From Thiobacillus sp. SCUT-2 (GTDB lineage: Bacteria > Pseudomonadota > Gammaproteobacteria > Burkholderiales > Thiobacillaceae): a DNA stretch of 64,000 nucleotides. Positions 1 to 8,921 of this stretch are shown here, piece after piece. Within the stretch, counting starts at the first letter, position 1. The number at the start of each line of letters is the position of its first letter. Under the pieces are notes generated by a model, which saw nothing but the letters and a program-made list of their open reading frames with translations, searched no databases and was not told the DNA's origin. The DNA lies in contig NZ_CP141769.1 in assembly GCF_035621355.1 (NCBI RefSeq), positions 186,001-250,000 on the forward strand. Direction: 5' to 3'. The translations under genes were made by a program, and so were the position numbers.

Positions 1-331
1 GGATGACGCCGTCGCCCTCGGCATAGTGCATGCCCAGCTGCAGCTGGGCTTCGGCATCGCCCCGCGCCGCCCGCGCGCTCGGCAGGACCGTCGGCGCGCG
101 CACGTCGGGCTGGGGGTTCGTCGCGAGCGTGAGCCACGCCGTTGCGGCGACGAGGGCGCCGGCGCTGCCGAGCAGCATCAGCGGCTTCAGCACGCTGAGT
201 GTCCAGAAACGATGGCGACAGTCGCGGCAGCGAAGCGGCTTGTGCAGCAGCAGATGGCGGATGCCGTCGTGTGCGTGCAGCGACCCGGTGCGAATCTTGT
301 GGCTTCCGCATTGGGGGCAGACGTGCGGCAT
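1..331 (-). CDS. Zinc-ribbon, membrane-anchored Sel1-like protein (3' part off window)
   Basis: The frame starts at an ATG (331) on the minus strand and stays open to the window edge, so only about 110 N-terminal residues are visible. Two CxxC knuckles (CPQC at residues 5-8, CRDC at 35-38) look like a zinc ribbon. A hydrophobic segment at about 50-69 follows, and the last visible residues (AEAQLQLGMHYAEGDG) look like the start of a Sel1/TPR-type repeat. It lies 8 bases downstream of the cytochrome-like lipoprotein gene and is probably co-transcribed with it. Function is not recognised; a cytosolic metal-binding head on an envelope repeat protein is an inference. Confidence 0.6.
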   Translation of the reverse strand, partial: MPHVCPQCGSHKIRTGSLHAHDGIRHLLLHKPLRCRDCRHRFWTLSVLKPLMLLGSAGALVAATAWLTLATNPQPDVRAPTVLPSARAARGDAEAQLQLGMHYAEGDGVI

Positions 332-339
332 TGCGGCCC

Positions 340-588
340 TCAATGGATCCGTGCGGCGAGATGGTCGACCGCGGCGCGGACGTCGGCGTCCGTCAGCGCG
401 GGGTTGGCGCCCTTGGGCGGCCGGGCATTGCGGCCCTGCAAGGCCGAGGTGTCGAACGGGATCGCACGGGGCGCCGGAGAGGCGACGGGCCCGGGGGGGC
501 CGACGCCGGTCAATGCGTCTTCGCTGTCGCCGCAGGCCGCGAGCGACGGGGACCCCAGCGTGACGAGAAGAAAGGTCTCTTTCACCAT
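340..588 (-). CDS. Small lipoprotein with haem-less cytochrome c5-like tail
   Basis: About 82 residues from an ATG at 588 with an AGGGG about nine bases upstream. The N-terminus is a short hydrophobic stretch ending in a lipobox (LAAC, Cys19). The C-terminus (GRNARPPKGANPALTDADV...) closely resembles the last helix of cytochrome c5-type domains, as in the neighbouring dihaem cytochrome (AMPAKGGNASLSEADV). The usual Met ligand is replaced by Arg, and there is no CxxCH anywhere. It may be a remnant of a monohaem cytochrome that lost its haem-binding half, or a repurposed lipoprotein. The next gene, reading away, is the zinc-ribbon protein. Confidence 0.5.
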   Translation of the reverse strand: MVKETFLLVTLGSPSLAACGDSEDALTGVGPPGPVASPAPRAIPFDTSALQGRNARPPKGANPALTDADVRAAVDHLAARIH

Positions 589-640
589 CGCGGCGCCCCT
601 GGGCGCGTCCGGGGGAACACCCGGCACGCGCCGCATCGGA

Positions 641-1459
641 TTAAAGCTTGCCGCCGCCTTCGGTGACCAGATAGGCCACGGCGTTGGCGACGTCGGCTTC
701 GCTCAGGGAAGCGTTGCCGCCCTTGGCGGGCATGGCGCGGATGCCGTGCAGCGCATGGTCGTACAGCGTCGCGTAGCCCTGGCTGATGCGCGGGCCCCAG
801 GCCGCCTTGTCGCCCAGCTTCGGTGCGCCGGCGACGCCGGTGCCGTGGCAGGCCACGCACGTGCCTTCGAACACGGCCTTGCCCTTGGCCGGGTCGGGCT
901 TGGCCGGCGCGGCCGCGGTCTTGCCGGCGTCGGCAGCCTTGCCGGCAGCAGCCGGGGCAGGCGCTTCGGGCGCCTTGAAGTCGGCGCCTGCGGCATTGGC
1001 CATGTAGGCCACGGCGCGCGCGACCTCGGTATCCGACAGGTCGCCGTCGCCGCCGCGCGGCGGCATCTGGCGGATGCCTTCGAGCGCGTGCTTGATCAGC
1101 GTGTCGTAGCCCTGCTTGATGCGCGGCCCCCAGTCAGCCTTGTTCTGGAACTTGGGAGCCCCCAGCGCGCCCGGCGTGTGGCAGGTGGTGCACACCGCCT
1201 CGAACACTTCCTGGCCCGACTTCTCGACCTTGGGCGCGTTGGCGTCGAGCGCAGCCAGCGTCGCGAACGGCTTGATGCGTTCCAGCGTCGCCTTCTGCGC
1301 GGCCTCGCTGCTGGTGTCGGGCTTGTGCTTGGCCTGAATGCTGAGCACCAGCATGACGATCAGGAAAATAGCCAGCAGGGGTGCGAACAATCCGGCAAGA
1401 ACCGAAATGAGGATTTCCTGCGGCGTGGCTTGAGTCATCTTGGCGTGCGAATCGGCCAT
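641..1459 (-). CDS. Membrane-anchored dihaem cytochrome c (c5 family)
   Basis: A 272-residue protein. I chose the ATG at 1459 (AGGA about eight bases upstream) over an upstream in-frame start. A single membrane anchor spans residues 17-42. Two similar cytochrome c5-like domains follow, with haem sites CTTCH (residues 90-94) and CVACH near residue 190, and axial-Met motifs QMPPRGG and AMPAKGG. An Ala/Pro/Lys-rich linker joins them. The two domains share the motif WGPRI.QGY, which suggests internal duplication. It probably shuttles electrons in the periplasm; the redox partner cannot be told from context. The cytochrome-like lipoprotein with the same tail follows on the same strand. Confidence 0.9.
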   Translation of the reverse strand: MADSHAKMTQATPQEILISVLAGLFAPLLAIFLIVMLVLSIQAKHKPDTSSEAAQKATLERIKPFATLAALDANAPKVEKSGQEVFEAVCTTCHTPGALGAPKFQNKADWGPRIKQGYDTLIKHALEGIRQMPPRGGDGDLSDTEVARAVAYMANAAGADFKAPEAPAPAAAGKAADAGKTAAAPAKPDPAKGKAVFEGTCVACHGTGVAGAPKLGDKAAWGPRISQGYATLYDHALHGIRAMPAKGGNASLSEADVANAVAYLVTEGGGKL

Positions 1460-1582
1460 GAAAGTTTCCTTGGGGGGTGGCATCGAAAGCCGGGATTATA
1501 AGGAAAGCCTCACGGACAGGAAAGGGCGCGGGGCCGCCGGATGGACGCCGCACGGCAAACCGGCTATGCTTCGCCGCTCTTG

Positions 1583-1659
1583 GCGCCCGTAGCTCAGCTG
1601 GATAGAGTACTGCCCTCCGAAGGCAGGGGTCGTGCGTTCGAATCGCGCCGGGCGCGCCA
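1583..1659 (+). tRNA. tRNA-Arg (anticodon CCG)
   Basis: A complete 77-base cloverleaf. The acceptor stem GCGCCCG pairs with CGGGCGC, followed by discriminator G and an encoded CCA. The D-arm contains AGCTCAGCTGGATAGAG. The anticodon stem CTGCC/GGCAG encloses loop CTCCGAA, giving anticodon CCG. The T-loop is TTCGAAT. It sits alone between the cytochrome gene and the DUF971 gene. Confidence 0.97.
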
Positions 1660-1764
1660 GTTTCCTGATCATGATCGGCTGCATCCCCTTGTCCCGCAAG
1701 GGTCTAATCTCCGCGCAGCGGGGGTAAACTCTGCCGCTGGCGTCACTTTCGAGTCTCTAGAATC

Positions 1765-2163
1765 ATGGCCATTCCCACCCCAACCGACATCAAACTGCAT
1801 CAGGCTTCGCACAAGATGGAGATCGCGTTCAACGACGGCGCGCGCTTCGAACTGCCCTTCGAGTTCCTGAGGGTCTATTCGCCGTCCGCCGAGGTGCGCG
1901 GCCACGGCCCGGGCCAGGAAGTGCTGCAGGTCGGCAAGCGCGACGTGCTGATCAACGCGGCCGAGCCCGTGGGCCTCTACGGCATCAACCTGTTCTTCTC
2001 CGACGGCCACGACACCGGGATCTATTCCTGGGAATACCTTTACGACCTGGGCGTCAACCAGGCGGCGCTGTGGGACGCGTACCTCAAGCGCATGGACGCG
2101 GCCGGCGCCTCTCGCGACCCGGGCATCGCCAAGATGTTCGAGCAGCGCCCGAAGGGCAAGTAA
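1765..2163 (+). CDS. DUF971 / GBBH-like N-terminal domain protein
   Basis: A 132-residue protein starting at ATG 1765. It matches the DUF971 family, related to the N-terminal domain of gamma-butyrobetaine hydroxylase: HKMEIAFNDGARFELPFEFLRVYSPSAEV near the start (residues 12 onward) and GHDTGIYSWEYLYDLG near residue 82. Members are small cytosolic proteins, sometimes linked to Fe-S or ubiquinone genes; the exact role is not settled. No ubiquinone gene lies next to it here: a tRNA is upstream and a kinase-like gene downstream. Confidence 0.85.
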   Translation: MAIPTPTDIKLHQASHKMEIAFNDGARFELPFEFLRVYSPSAEVRGHGPGQEVLQVGKRDVLINAAEPVGLYGINLFFSDGHDTGIYSWEYLYDLGVNQAALWDAYLKRMDAAGASRDPGIAKMFEQRPKGK

Positions 2164-2236
2164 GCCGCTCGATGCCGTCGCTGTCCGAGCCTGTTCGACG
2201 CGCCCTGCGGGGCGCGTTGTGTTTGGCGGACCGCAC

Positions 2237-3115
2237 ATGACGTTTCCTGCCGCGCTCGCCGAGGCCATCGCCGCCGCCACCGGCGCCCCGTTTGGCGCGG
2301 CGCATCTCGCGACCGTCGGCGGAGGGGACATCCATCAGGCCTGCAGCGTGAGCGACGGCGCGCGGCGGTTCTTCGTCAAGCTCAACACCGCCGCCCGGTT
2401 GTCGCTGCTCCAGGCCGAGGCGGAGGCGCTCGCCGCGCTGGCGGCGTCGGGCCGCGTGCGGGTGCCGCAAGTCGTGTGCCTCGGCGTGTCCGGCGACAAG
2501 GCCTACCTGGTGCTGGAACATCTGGACCTGCGCCAGGCCGGCGACGCCGCGGCGCTGGGCGCACAGCTGGCTGCGCTGCATCGCGTGGCGCAGCCGCGAT
2601 TCGGGTGGGCGCGGGACAACTGGATCGGCAGTATGCCGCAGCCGAACGGCTGGCACGACGACTGGATCGCGTTCTGGCGCGACCAGCGGCTCGGCTACCA
2701 GCTGCGGCTGGCGGCGCGGAATGGCTATGGCGGCACGCTGCAGCGCGACGGCGAATCGCTGCTCGCGGATCTCGACACGTTTTTCGACGGCTACACGCCT
2801 GCGCCATCGCTGCTGCACGGCGACCTGTGGGGCGGCAACCACGGCTATCTCGCCGACGGCACGCCGGTGATCTTCGACCCCGCGAGCTACGTCGGCGACC
2901 GCGAATGCGACCTCGCGATGAGCGAACTCTTCGGCGGCTTCGCGCCGGCTTTTCACGCCGCCTACCGGGAGGCATGGCCGCTCGACCCGGGCTACGCGGT
3001 GCGGCGCACGCTCTACAATCTGTACCACATCCTCAACCACGCCAACATGTTCGGCGGCGGCTACGCGGCGCAGGCGGCGCGGATGGCCGCGCAGCTGGTG
3101 GCACAGATTCGTTAG
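2237..3115 (+). CDS. Fructosamine kinase family protein
   Basis: A 292-residue protein from ATG 2237. It has the aminoglycoside-phosphotransferase-like fold of the fructosamine kinase family: a nucleotide-binding N-lobe (FFVKLN near residue 48), the catalytic-loop motif LLHGDLWGGNHG near residue 195, and the metal-binding segment VIFDPASYVGDRECDLAM after it. Family members phosphorylate ketosamines on glycated proteins or small molecules so that the adduct breaks down; bacterial substrates are mostly ribulosamines or unknown. The next gene starts 7 bases on, so the two may be co-transcribed. Confidence 0.88.
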   Translation: MTFPAALAEAIAAATGAPFGAAHLATVGGGDIHQACSVSDGARRFFVKLNTAARLSLLQAEAEALAALAASGRVRVPQVVCLGVSGDKAYLVLEHLDLRQAGDAAALGAQLAALHRVAQPRFGWARDNWIGSMPQPNGWHDDWIAFWRDQRLGYQLRLAARNGYGGTLQRDGESLLADLDTFFDGYTPAPSLLHGDLWGGNHGYLADGTPVIFDPASYVGDRECDLAMSELFGGFAPAFHAAYREAWPLDPGYAVRRTLYNLYHILNHANMFGGGYAAQAARMAAQLVAQIR

Positions 3116-3122
3116 GCCTTTC

Positions 3123-3599
3123 ATGTTGCAGCGCCTGCTGATGCTTGTCCTTGTGCTCGGCCTCGCCGCCTGCTCCGGTCTGCCGCGCAATGCGGTCGCG
3201 CCGAAGCTGAGCGTGGCCGACGTGCGCCTCGGGCAATTCGACCTCTTCGAGCAGCGCTTCGACGTGGGCCTGAAGGTCGAGAACCCGAACGACTTCGGAT
3301 TGACGATCGAGGCGCTGGAATTCGAGCTGGACGTGAATGGGCGTCCGTTCGCCCGCGGCGTGTCCCACGAGGCGACGCGGCTTGCCGCCGCCGCGACGAC
3401 GGTTGTGCGGGTCGATGCCGTGACGCAGTCGAACGACCTGATCCGGCAGTTCAAGACCCTGCCCGGGATGCTGAAGGACGGCGTGCCTTACCGGATCAGG
3501 GGGCGGGTGAAGACCGACCGGTCGCCGCTCTGGCTGCCGTTCGACCATGCGGGCATCTATGGCGGCAAGGAAGGACACCCCGCCGGGCGCGCGATCTGA
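3123..3599 (+). CDS. LEA type 2 family lipoprotein
   Basis: A 158-residue protein from ATG 3123. The signal peptide ends in a lipobox (GLAAC, Cys17). The mature part matches the late-embryogenesis-abundant group 2 (WHy-type) beta-sandwich: ENPNDFGLTIEALEFELDVNG around residues 57-77 is the typical 'N-PN' core. It is probably an envelope lipoprotein of unclear function. It is tightly spaced behind the fructosamine-kinase gene and ends 4 bases before the converging ketopantoate-reductase-like gene. Confidence 0.8.
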   Translation: MLQRLLMLVLVLGLAACSGLPRNAVAPKLSVADVRLGQFDLFEQRFDVGLKVENPNDFGLTIEALEFELDVNGRPFARGVSHEATRLAAAATTVVRVDAVTQSNDLIRQFKTLPGMLKDGVPYRIRGRVKTDRSPLWLPFDHAGIYGGKEGHPAGRAI

Positions 3600-3603
3600 G
3601 GAT

Positions 3604-4437
3604 TCAGGCGGCGAGCGAGCGCAGGGTCGGGACGGCGAGGCCGAAGTGATCGGCGTGGGCGAGTGCACGCGCCAGCCGCGCCGGCGCCGAGCGTCCGGTG
3701 CAACCGTGGTTCGGATCGCCGTCGAAGGCCTCGAGCATGCCGGCGATGAGCTTCTTCCGATCATGCGCCACGCCGGTCAGCGCATCCTGGATGTCGATCA
3801 CCTCGTTCGCCACCTGGCGCGCGAAGGCTTCGTGCTTTTCCCACAGTTCGGATACGGTGCCGCCGGTCTTGAGACCTGCGATGTTGGTGGTGAGGATGTA
3901 GACGTTCTTTCTCACGAGCTCGAACAGCATTTCGGCGCCCGGCGCGACTTCACGGCATGGCAAGTCGATCGATGCCAGGGCGCGGCACAGCAGCGCCGCG
4001 CCGGGGCCGGCCACCGGCGAGGGAATCAGCGGCTTGGCATCGGTACCCTTCTTCTTCTCGAACCACACCGAGATCACGGTGGGGTCGGCGTAATGGTATT
4101 GCGCCCAGTCGCGTGGCAGCAGCTCGTTCTGGATCAGCGCGACGCGCGGCCGCCACGCGCCGGGCATCGCCGCAAGCACCGTATGCAGATCGTTTTCGGC
4201 GACCGCGACCAGCACGAGTTCCGGATCGGGGTGGGCGTGCGCGACGGTGAACAGGTCGTCGCCGCGGTTGACCGGGATCACGGTGTGGCCGCTGCGCAAG
4301 AGGCCGCCGGCGAACACGCGGCCGAGCTGGCCGAGACCGATGACGACGACTTCGTTAACCGGTTTGGGCGCGCGCAGCGCGTCGTTTCCCCCCTCTCCTG
4401 CGCGCGGGAGAGGGTTGGGGAGAGGGTCGCTCGTCAC
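3604..4437 (-). CDS. Ketopantoate reductase-like / 6PGDH-fold dehydrogenase
   Basis: The protein core begins [22 protein letters not shown], a Rossmann NAD(P)-binding motif. The rest resembles an ApbA/PanE-like reductase with a helical C-terminal domain. The start is uncertain. No ATG, GTG or TTG lies just before the Rossmann motif. The nearest in-frame start is a GTG at 4437 that overlaps the ybiT stop (GTGA). Using it translates a palindromic repeat (4388-4426) into a non-homologous leader of about 25 residues. A CTG inside the leader is the other option. The substrate is unknown; translational coupling to ybiT is inferred. Confidence 0.65.
   Translation of the reverse strand: MTSDPLPNPLPRAGEGGNDALRAPKPVNEVVVIGLGQLGRVFAGGLLRSGHTVIPVNRGDDLFTVAHAHPDPELVLVAVAENDLHTVLAAMPGAWRPRVALIQNELLPRDWAQYHYADPTVISVWFEKKKGTDAKPLIPSPVAGPGAALLCRALASIDLPCREVAPGAEMLFELVRKNVYILTTNIAGLKTGGTVSELWEKHEAFARQVANEVIDIQDALTGVAHDRKKLIAGMLEAFDGDPNHGCTGRSAPARLARALAHADHFGLAVPTLRSLAA
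4388..4426. repeat. Palindromic GGAGAGGG/CCCTCTCC repeat
   Basis: CCCCTCTCCTGCGCGCGGGAGAGGG followed by TTGGGGAGAGGG. CCCTCTCC pairs with GGGAGAGG around a GCGC centre, and a second GGAGAGGG copy follows. The 'CCCTCTCCC...GGGAGAGGG' element is a common dispersed intergenic palindrome in proteobacteria. It lies exactly at the junction of ybiT and the reductase gene. Confidence 0.7.
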
Positions 4438-6026
4438 TCCAGTCCCTTCGAATGCAGATACTCGTCGTAGCTGCCCAGGTAGAACTCGACGCCCTCCGGC
4501 GTGATTTCGAGAATGCGCGTGGCGAGGCTGGAGACGAACTGGCGGTCGTGCGAGACGAAGATCAGCGTGCCCTTGAACAGGTCGAGCGCGAGGTTGAGCG
4601 ACTCGATCGACTCCATGTCCATGTGGTTGGTCGGCTCGTCCATCACCAGCACGTTGTGGCGGCCGAGCATCAGCTTGCCGTAGAGCATGCGGCCCTTCTC
4701 GCCGCCCGAGAGCACGCGCACCGGCTTCTTCACCTCGTCGCCGGAGAACAGCAGGCGGCCGAGGATGCCGCGGATCACCTGCTCGTCGTCGCCCGGCTGC
4801 GCCCACCGGTGCATCCAGTCGGTGAGGTTCATGTCGGAATCGAAGTCGGCCGCATGGTCCTGCGCGAAGTAGCCGATGTTGGCGTTCTCGCTCCAGCGCA
4901 CTTCGCCGGCCTGCGGCGCAAGTTCGTTCATCAGGAGCTTCATCAGCGTCGACTTGCCGACGCCGTTGCCGCCGATGACGGCCAGCTTCTCGCCGGCCTC
5001 GAGCGAGAAGCCGAGGCCGGACAGGAGCGGTGCGTCGTCGTAGCCGAACCGGAGGTTCTCGACCTCGAGCGCGCGGCGGTGCAGCGCCTTCTCCGGCTCG
5101 AAGCGGATGTAGGGGTTCTGGCGCGAACTCGGCTTGAAGTCGTCGATCTTGATCTTGTCGATCATCTTCATGCGGCTGGTCGCCTGGCGCGCCTTCGACT
5201 TGTTCGCGGAGAAGCGGCGCACGAACTCCTGCAGTTCGGCGACCTTCTCCTTGGCGCGGGCGTTGGCGGCGGCCTGGCGCGCCTTGGCCTCGCTCGAGGC
5301 CAGCATGTAGTCGTCGTAGTTGCCCGGCCACACCTTGATGGTGCCGTAGTCGAGGTCGGCCATGTGGGTGCAGACCTGGTTGAGGAAGTGGCGGTCGTGC
5401 GAGATGACGATGATGGTCGCGTTGCTCTCGTTCAGCACCGTCTCCAGCCAGCGGATGGTGTTGATGTCGAGGTTGTTGGTCGGTTCGTCGAGCAGCAGGA
5501 TGTCGGGATTGGAGAACAGCGCCTGCGCCAGCAGCACGCGCAGCTTGAAGCCGGGCGCGATCTCGCCCATGGTGCCCTGGTGCTGCTCGGTCGGGATGCC
5601 GACGCCCAGCAGCAGTTCGCCCGCGCGCGCTTCGGCGTCGTAGCCGCCCAGCTCGCCGAACTTGCCTTCGAGCTCGGCGGCGCGCAGGTAGTCCTCCTCG
5701 GTCGCCTCCGGGTTCATGTAGATGGCGTCCTTCTCCTGCATCACCTTCCACATCTCGGCGTGGCCCTGCAGCACCACGTCGAGGACGCGCTGCTCCTCGT
5801 AGGCGAACTGGTCCTGGCGCAGCCAGGCCATGCGTTCGCCGGGGTCGAGCGAGACGTTGCCGGCGCTCGGCTCGAGCTCGCCGGCGAGAATCTTCATGAA
5901 GGTCGACTTGCCGCAGCCGTTGGCGCCGATGAGGCCGTAGCGGTTGCCGTCGCCGAACTTGACGGAGACATTCTCGAACAGCGGCTTGGCGGCGAATTGC
6001 AGGGTGATGCTGGAGGCGGTGAGCAC
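4434..6026 (-). CDS. ybiT: ABC-F ATPase YbiT
   Basis: A 530-residue protein, the same length as E. coli YbiT and alignable over its whole length. The start is a GTG at 6026 with GGGAA upstream. Two ABC domains: Walker [10 protein letters not shown] near residue 35 and GGNGVGKST near 355. The second signature is LSGGEKGR; the first is degenerate (APGFKLRV), as in YbiT. Walker B motifs are [11 protein letters not shown] and [10 protein letters not shown]. The inter-domain linker carries the ABC-F arm region. There are no membrane segments. ABC-F proteins act on the ribosomal E site; YbiT's exact role is less clear. Confidence 0.95.
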   Translation of the reverse strand: MLTASSITLQFAAKPLFENVSVKFGDGNRYGLIGANGCGKSTFMKILAGELEPSAGNVSLDPGERMAWLRQDQFAYEEQRVLDVVLQGHAEMWKVMQEKDAIYMNPEATEEDYLRAAELEGKFGELGGYDAEARAGELLLGVGIPTEQHQGTMGEIAPGFKLRVLLAQALFSNPDILLLDEPTNNLDINTIRWLETVLNESNATIIVISHDRHFLNQVCTHMADLDYGTIKVWPGNYDDYMLASSEAKARQAAANARAKEKVAELQEFVRRFSANKSKARQATSRMKMIDKIKIDDFKPSSRQNPYIRFEPEKALHRRALEVENLRFGYDDAPLLSGLGFSLEAGEKLAVIGGNGVGKSTLMKLLMNELAPQAGEVRWSENANIGYFAQDHAADFDSDMNLTDWMHRWAQPGDDEQVIRGILGRLLFSGDEVKKPVRVLSGGEKGRMLYGKLMLGRHNVLVMDEPTNHMDMESIESLNLALDLFKGTLIFVSHDRQFVSSLATRILEITPEGVEFYLGSYDEYLHSKGLE

Positions 6027-6149
6027 GGCGGATTCCCGGAATTGCTTGAAAAACGAGCAATTTTAGCATTCTTTGGGCAGGGCCCCGAGGTCGCCGGACC
6101 GTGCGCCGCGAGCGGGCGACGGGGCGGGCAGCGCGGCGGCCGCGCCCCG

Positions 6150-8921
6150 TCAGCGTGCCAACGCGGGGTGATCGGCGGTCGGCCGGTCGAGGTGGTAGCC
6201 CTGCACCAGGTCGACGCCGAACTGGCGCAGCAGCCCGAGCGTCGCGCCGTCCTCGACGTATTCCGCGACGACCGACTTGCCGAGGCCGAGCGCGACGCTG
6301 ACCATGGCCTGCACGAACACCTGGTTGTCGGGGTCGGCGGGGAGGTCGCGGATGAAGATGCCGTCGATCTTGATCGTGTCGACGTTGAGATGCTTGAGAT
6401 AGGCGAACGAGGCGAAACCGACGCCGAAATCGTCGAGACAGACCCCGCAGCCGAGCTGGCGCAAGGCCTCGATCATGCGCTGCGCATCGTGCAGGTCGGA
6501 TACCGCTGCGGTCTCGGTGATCTCGACGAGCAGCCGGCTCGGCTCGACGCCGCTGCGCCGCAGCTCGTCGCCGATGTATTGCGGCAGGCCCGGCTCGGAC
6601 AGCGAGCGGCCCGACAGATTGAGCGCGATCGCCGGAATCGCCCGGTTGTCGGCCAGACGGCGCACCGTCTCGTGGATCACCCAGCGATCGATGTCGAGAA
6701 TGCGGCCGCTCTTCTCGGCGAGCTGGATGAAATGCGTGGGCATGATCAGCTGGCCCGGCTTGCGCTCGTCGATCATGCGGATGAGTGCCTCGAGATGCGA
6801 GAGCGTGCCGTCTTCCGTCCGGTACACGCCCTGGTAATGCAGCTGGAACAGGCCCTTGTCGAGCGCATTGCTGATGCGCTCGCCCCATGACAGGCGGCTG
6901 CGCATCTCGGTGTCGGCGACCGTGTCGGCGCGGAACACGCGCCACGTGTTCTTGCCGGCGTCCTTCGCCTGGTACATCGCGATGTCCGCGCGAGCGACGA
7001 GGTCGTCGGCATCCACCGCGTGCTCAGGGTAATAGGCGATGCCGAGGCTGGTGGTCAGCCGCAGGCTCTGGCCTTCGAAGCGGAAGGGGAGCTGGGCGAT
7101 CGCGCGCACCACGCGATCGGCCAGGATCTCCGCCTCGCTCCCCTGCACCCCCGGCAGCAGGACGGCGAACTCGTCGCCGCCGAGGCGCGCGAATACTTCG
7201 TTGCGCCGCACCAGTGCGCCGATTTCGCCAGCCACGCGGATCAGCAGCGCGTCGCCGGCGCGGTGGCCGTAGCTGTCGTTGATGGTCTTGAATTCGTCGA
7301 GATCGAAGAACATCACCGCACAGCGGCCCTGGTGGCGGTCGGTCTCCATCATGGTGCGCGCCAGCTCCTGCTGGAAGCGATGGCGGTTGTAAAGGCCGGT
7401 GAGGGCGTCGCGTTCGGCGAGATACACGAGCTGCTCGGCCGTCTGCCGTTCCCGGGTGATGTCCTCGTAGATCCAGAGATGGCCGATGAAGCGGCCTTCG
7501 CGGTCGCGAACGGGGTAATCCAGTTCGGTGATCACGCGGCCGTCGGCCATCTGGATCTCGTAGCTGTCGGACAATTCGCGCGTCTCCAGCACCGACAGCA
7601 GGTGCTTGGAGAAATGGTCCGGTCGCGCCAGCGCCGCGGCGGAGTCCGCCAGCACGTCGTGCGCCGGCTGGCCGATCAGGCTCGTTCCCTCGTCGATCAT
7701 CCACATGCGCGTGAACGCGGGGTTGTGGTAGATCACGCGGCCATCGGCCGCGACGAAGAGGATGCCGAGGTTCATCGCGGACAGCAGCGAAACCAGGCGG
7801 GCACGCTCCTGTTCGGTCTCCTCAAAGTACTTGCGCTGCAGATTCTCGGCCGTGCGCAGTTCGCCGATGGCCTGGCGCAGGCTCGCTTCGGTGGCCTTGA
7901 GGTCGTCGACGCTGTGGATGCTGGCGCGGATGCCCTGGTAGACGCCGCCGTAATCGTGGATCGGCTGCCAGTTCACCACCGCCCAGAAATGGCCGCCGTC
8001 CTTGCGGCACAGGCGCAGCGTGTAGCCCTGGCCGGAGGTGCCGCGCAGCGCCTGGCGCAGCTGGAATTCCGCCGCGGTACGGTCATCCGGATGGATGACG
8101 TCGGCCGGAAAGCGCATTTCGCCCATGCATTCGCCGACGGTGTAGCCGAGCATGCGCTCGACCGACGGGTTGACCCACAGCAGTGCCCCTTCGGGCGACA
8201 GCCAGAACTCGAGATCGTGGGTGTAGTCGGCGATGGCGTGGAAGCGCGCCTCGTTCTCGCGCGCGCGATCGATGTTGAAGCGGACCGACTCGGCCATGCG
8301 GTTGAAGGTGTCGATCAGCTGGCCGATCTCGTCCCGTCCGCCGTCGGACAGGTTGACGTCCAGATCGCCCTGCGCCATGCGCTTGCTGGCGCGCGTGAGC
8401 GCCTCGAAGCGGCGGATCACGCCGCCGACCGACAAGGCGAGGAGAACGCCGGTCAGCAGCAGCGCCAGCAGGGCGATGACGAGGCTCTGCTTGAGGTAGC
8501 GGCTGCGGGCCTGCTTGATGAAGTCGCCCGAGAGCACCATGGCAATCTCTCCGTAGCGCTGGCCCGCAAACTCGACGGGCTGGACCAGCCGGAAGTCGTC
8601 CTCCGTGCCGTCGCTTCCGGTCCGCTGCACGCTGCGCCCGGCGCTGTCGCGCACCTCGATCAGCTTCAGGCCGCCTTCGCGGTGCATGGTCTCGACGACG
8701 TCGCGCACGCTCGCATCGTCCTGCTGCGACAGCGGGGCGAGCAGCGCCGCCACCAGCGCCTTGCCGACGTCGCGTGCGCGGTTCTCCGCCTGCTGCTGCA
8801 ATTCCGCGCTGGTCAGCTGGACCCCGTTGACGATGAGAAAACCGAGCATCAGCGCCTCGACGCCCAGCGCGGCGAGCGTGAGCTTGTAACGCAGCGACAG
8901 CCGGCCCAGCCAATTCCTCAT
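6150..8921 (-). CDS. Membrane GGDEF-EAL protein with HAMP and PAS domains
   Basis: A 923-residue cyclic-di-GMP protein. TM1 is near residues 15-35, followed by a short periplasmic loop of about 110 residues, TM2 near 145-170 and HAMP (RFEALTRASKRMAQGD). Two PAS domains follow (about 215-330 and 370-500). The GGDEF domain has an intact RLGGDEF active site. The EAL domain keeps LEALIR, ALNLSG, EITETA, LDDFGVG, IKIDG and QGYHLDRP, so both activities look possible. Its ATG overlaps the stop of the PhnD-like binding-protein gene (ATGA), which suggests the binding protein feeds a periplasmic signal to this enzyme. Confidence 0.95.
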   Translation of the reverse strand: MRNWLGRLSLRYKLTLAALGVEALMLGFLIVNGVQLTSAELQQQAENRARDVGKALVAALLAPLSQQDDASVRDVVETMHREGGLKLIEVRDSAGRSVQRTGSDGTEDDFRLVQPVEFAGQRYGEIAMVLSGDFIKQARSRYLKQSLVIALLALLLTGVLLALSVGGVIRRFEALTRASKRMAQGDLDVNLSDGGRDEIGQLIDTFNRMAESVRFNIDRARENEARFHAIADYTHDLEFWLSPEGALLWVNPSVERMLGYTVGECMGEMRFPADVIHPDDRTAAEFQLRQALRGTSGQGYTLRLCRKDGGHFWAVVNWQPIHDYGGVYQGIRASIHSVDDLKATEASLRQAIGELRTAENLQRKYFEETEQERARLVSLLSAMNLGILFVAADGRVIYHNPAFTRMWMIDEGTSLIGQPAHDVLADSAAALARPDHFSKHLLSVLETRELSDSYEIQMADGRVITELDYPVRDREGRFIGHLWIYEDITRERQTAEQLVYLAERDALTGLYNRHRFQQELARTMMETDRHQGRCAVMFFDLDEFKTINDSYGHRAGDALLIRVAGEIGALVRRNEVFARLGGDEFAVLLPGVQGSEAEILADRVVRAIAQLPFRFEGQSLRLTTSLGIAYYPEHAVDADDLVARADIAMYQAKDAGKNTWRVFRADTVADTEMRSRLSWGERISNALDKGLFQLHYQGVYRTEDGTLSHLEALIRMIDERKPGQLIMPTHFIQLAEKSGRILDIDRWVIHETVRRLADNRAIPAIALNLSGRSLSEPGLPQYIGDELRRSGVEPSRLLVEITETAAVSDLHDAQRMIEALRQLGCGVCLDDFGVGFASFAYLKHLNVDTIKIDGIFIRDLPADPDNQVFVQAMVSVALGLGKSVVAEYVEDGATLGLLRQFGVDLVQGYHLDRPTADHPALAR

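Noticed and set aside
6036-6063. Small inverted repeat AATTGCT/AGCAATT upstream of ybiT as a terminator
   Set aside because: It lacks a T-run long enough on either strand.
4452-6890. An 812-residue plus-strand frame opposite ybiT
   Set aside because: Its composition mirrors the codon pattern of ybiT on the other strand; it has no family motif or sensible start.
3604-6945. A 1113-residue minus-strand frame running through the reductase, ybiT and part of the GGDEF-EAL gene
   Set aside because: It is open only because of high GC. The real genes ybiT and GGDEF-EAL use other frames with strong family motifs, and only the last part of this frame is a recognisable protein.
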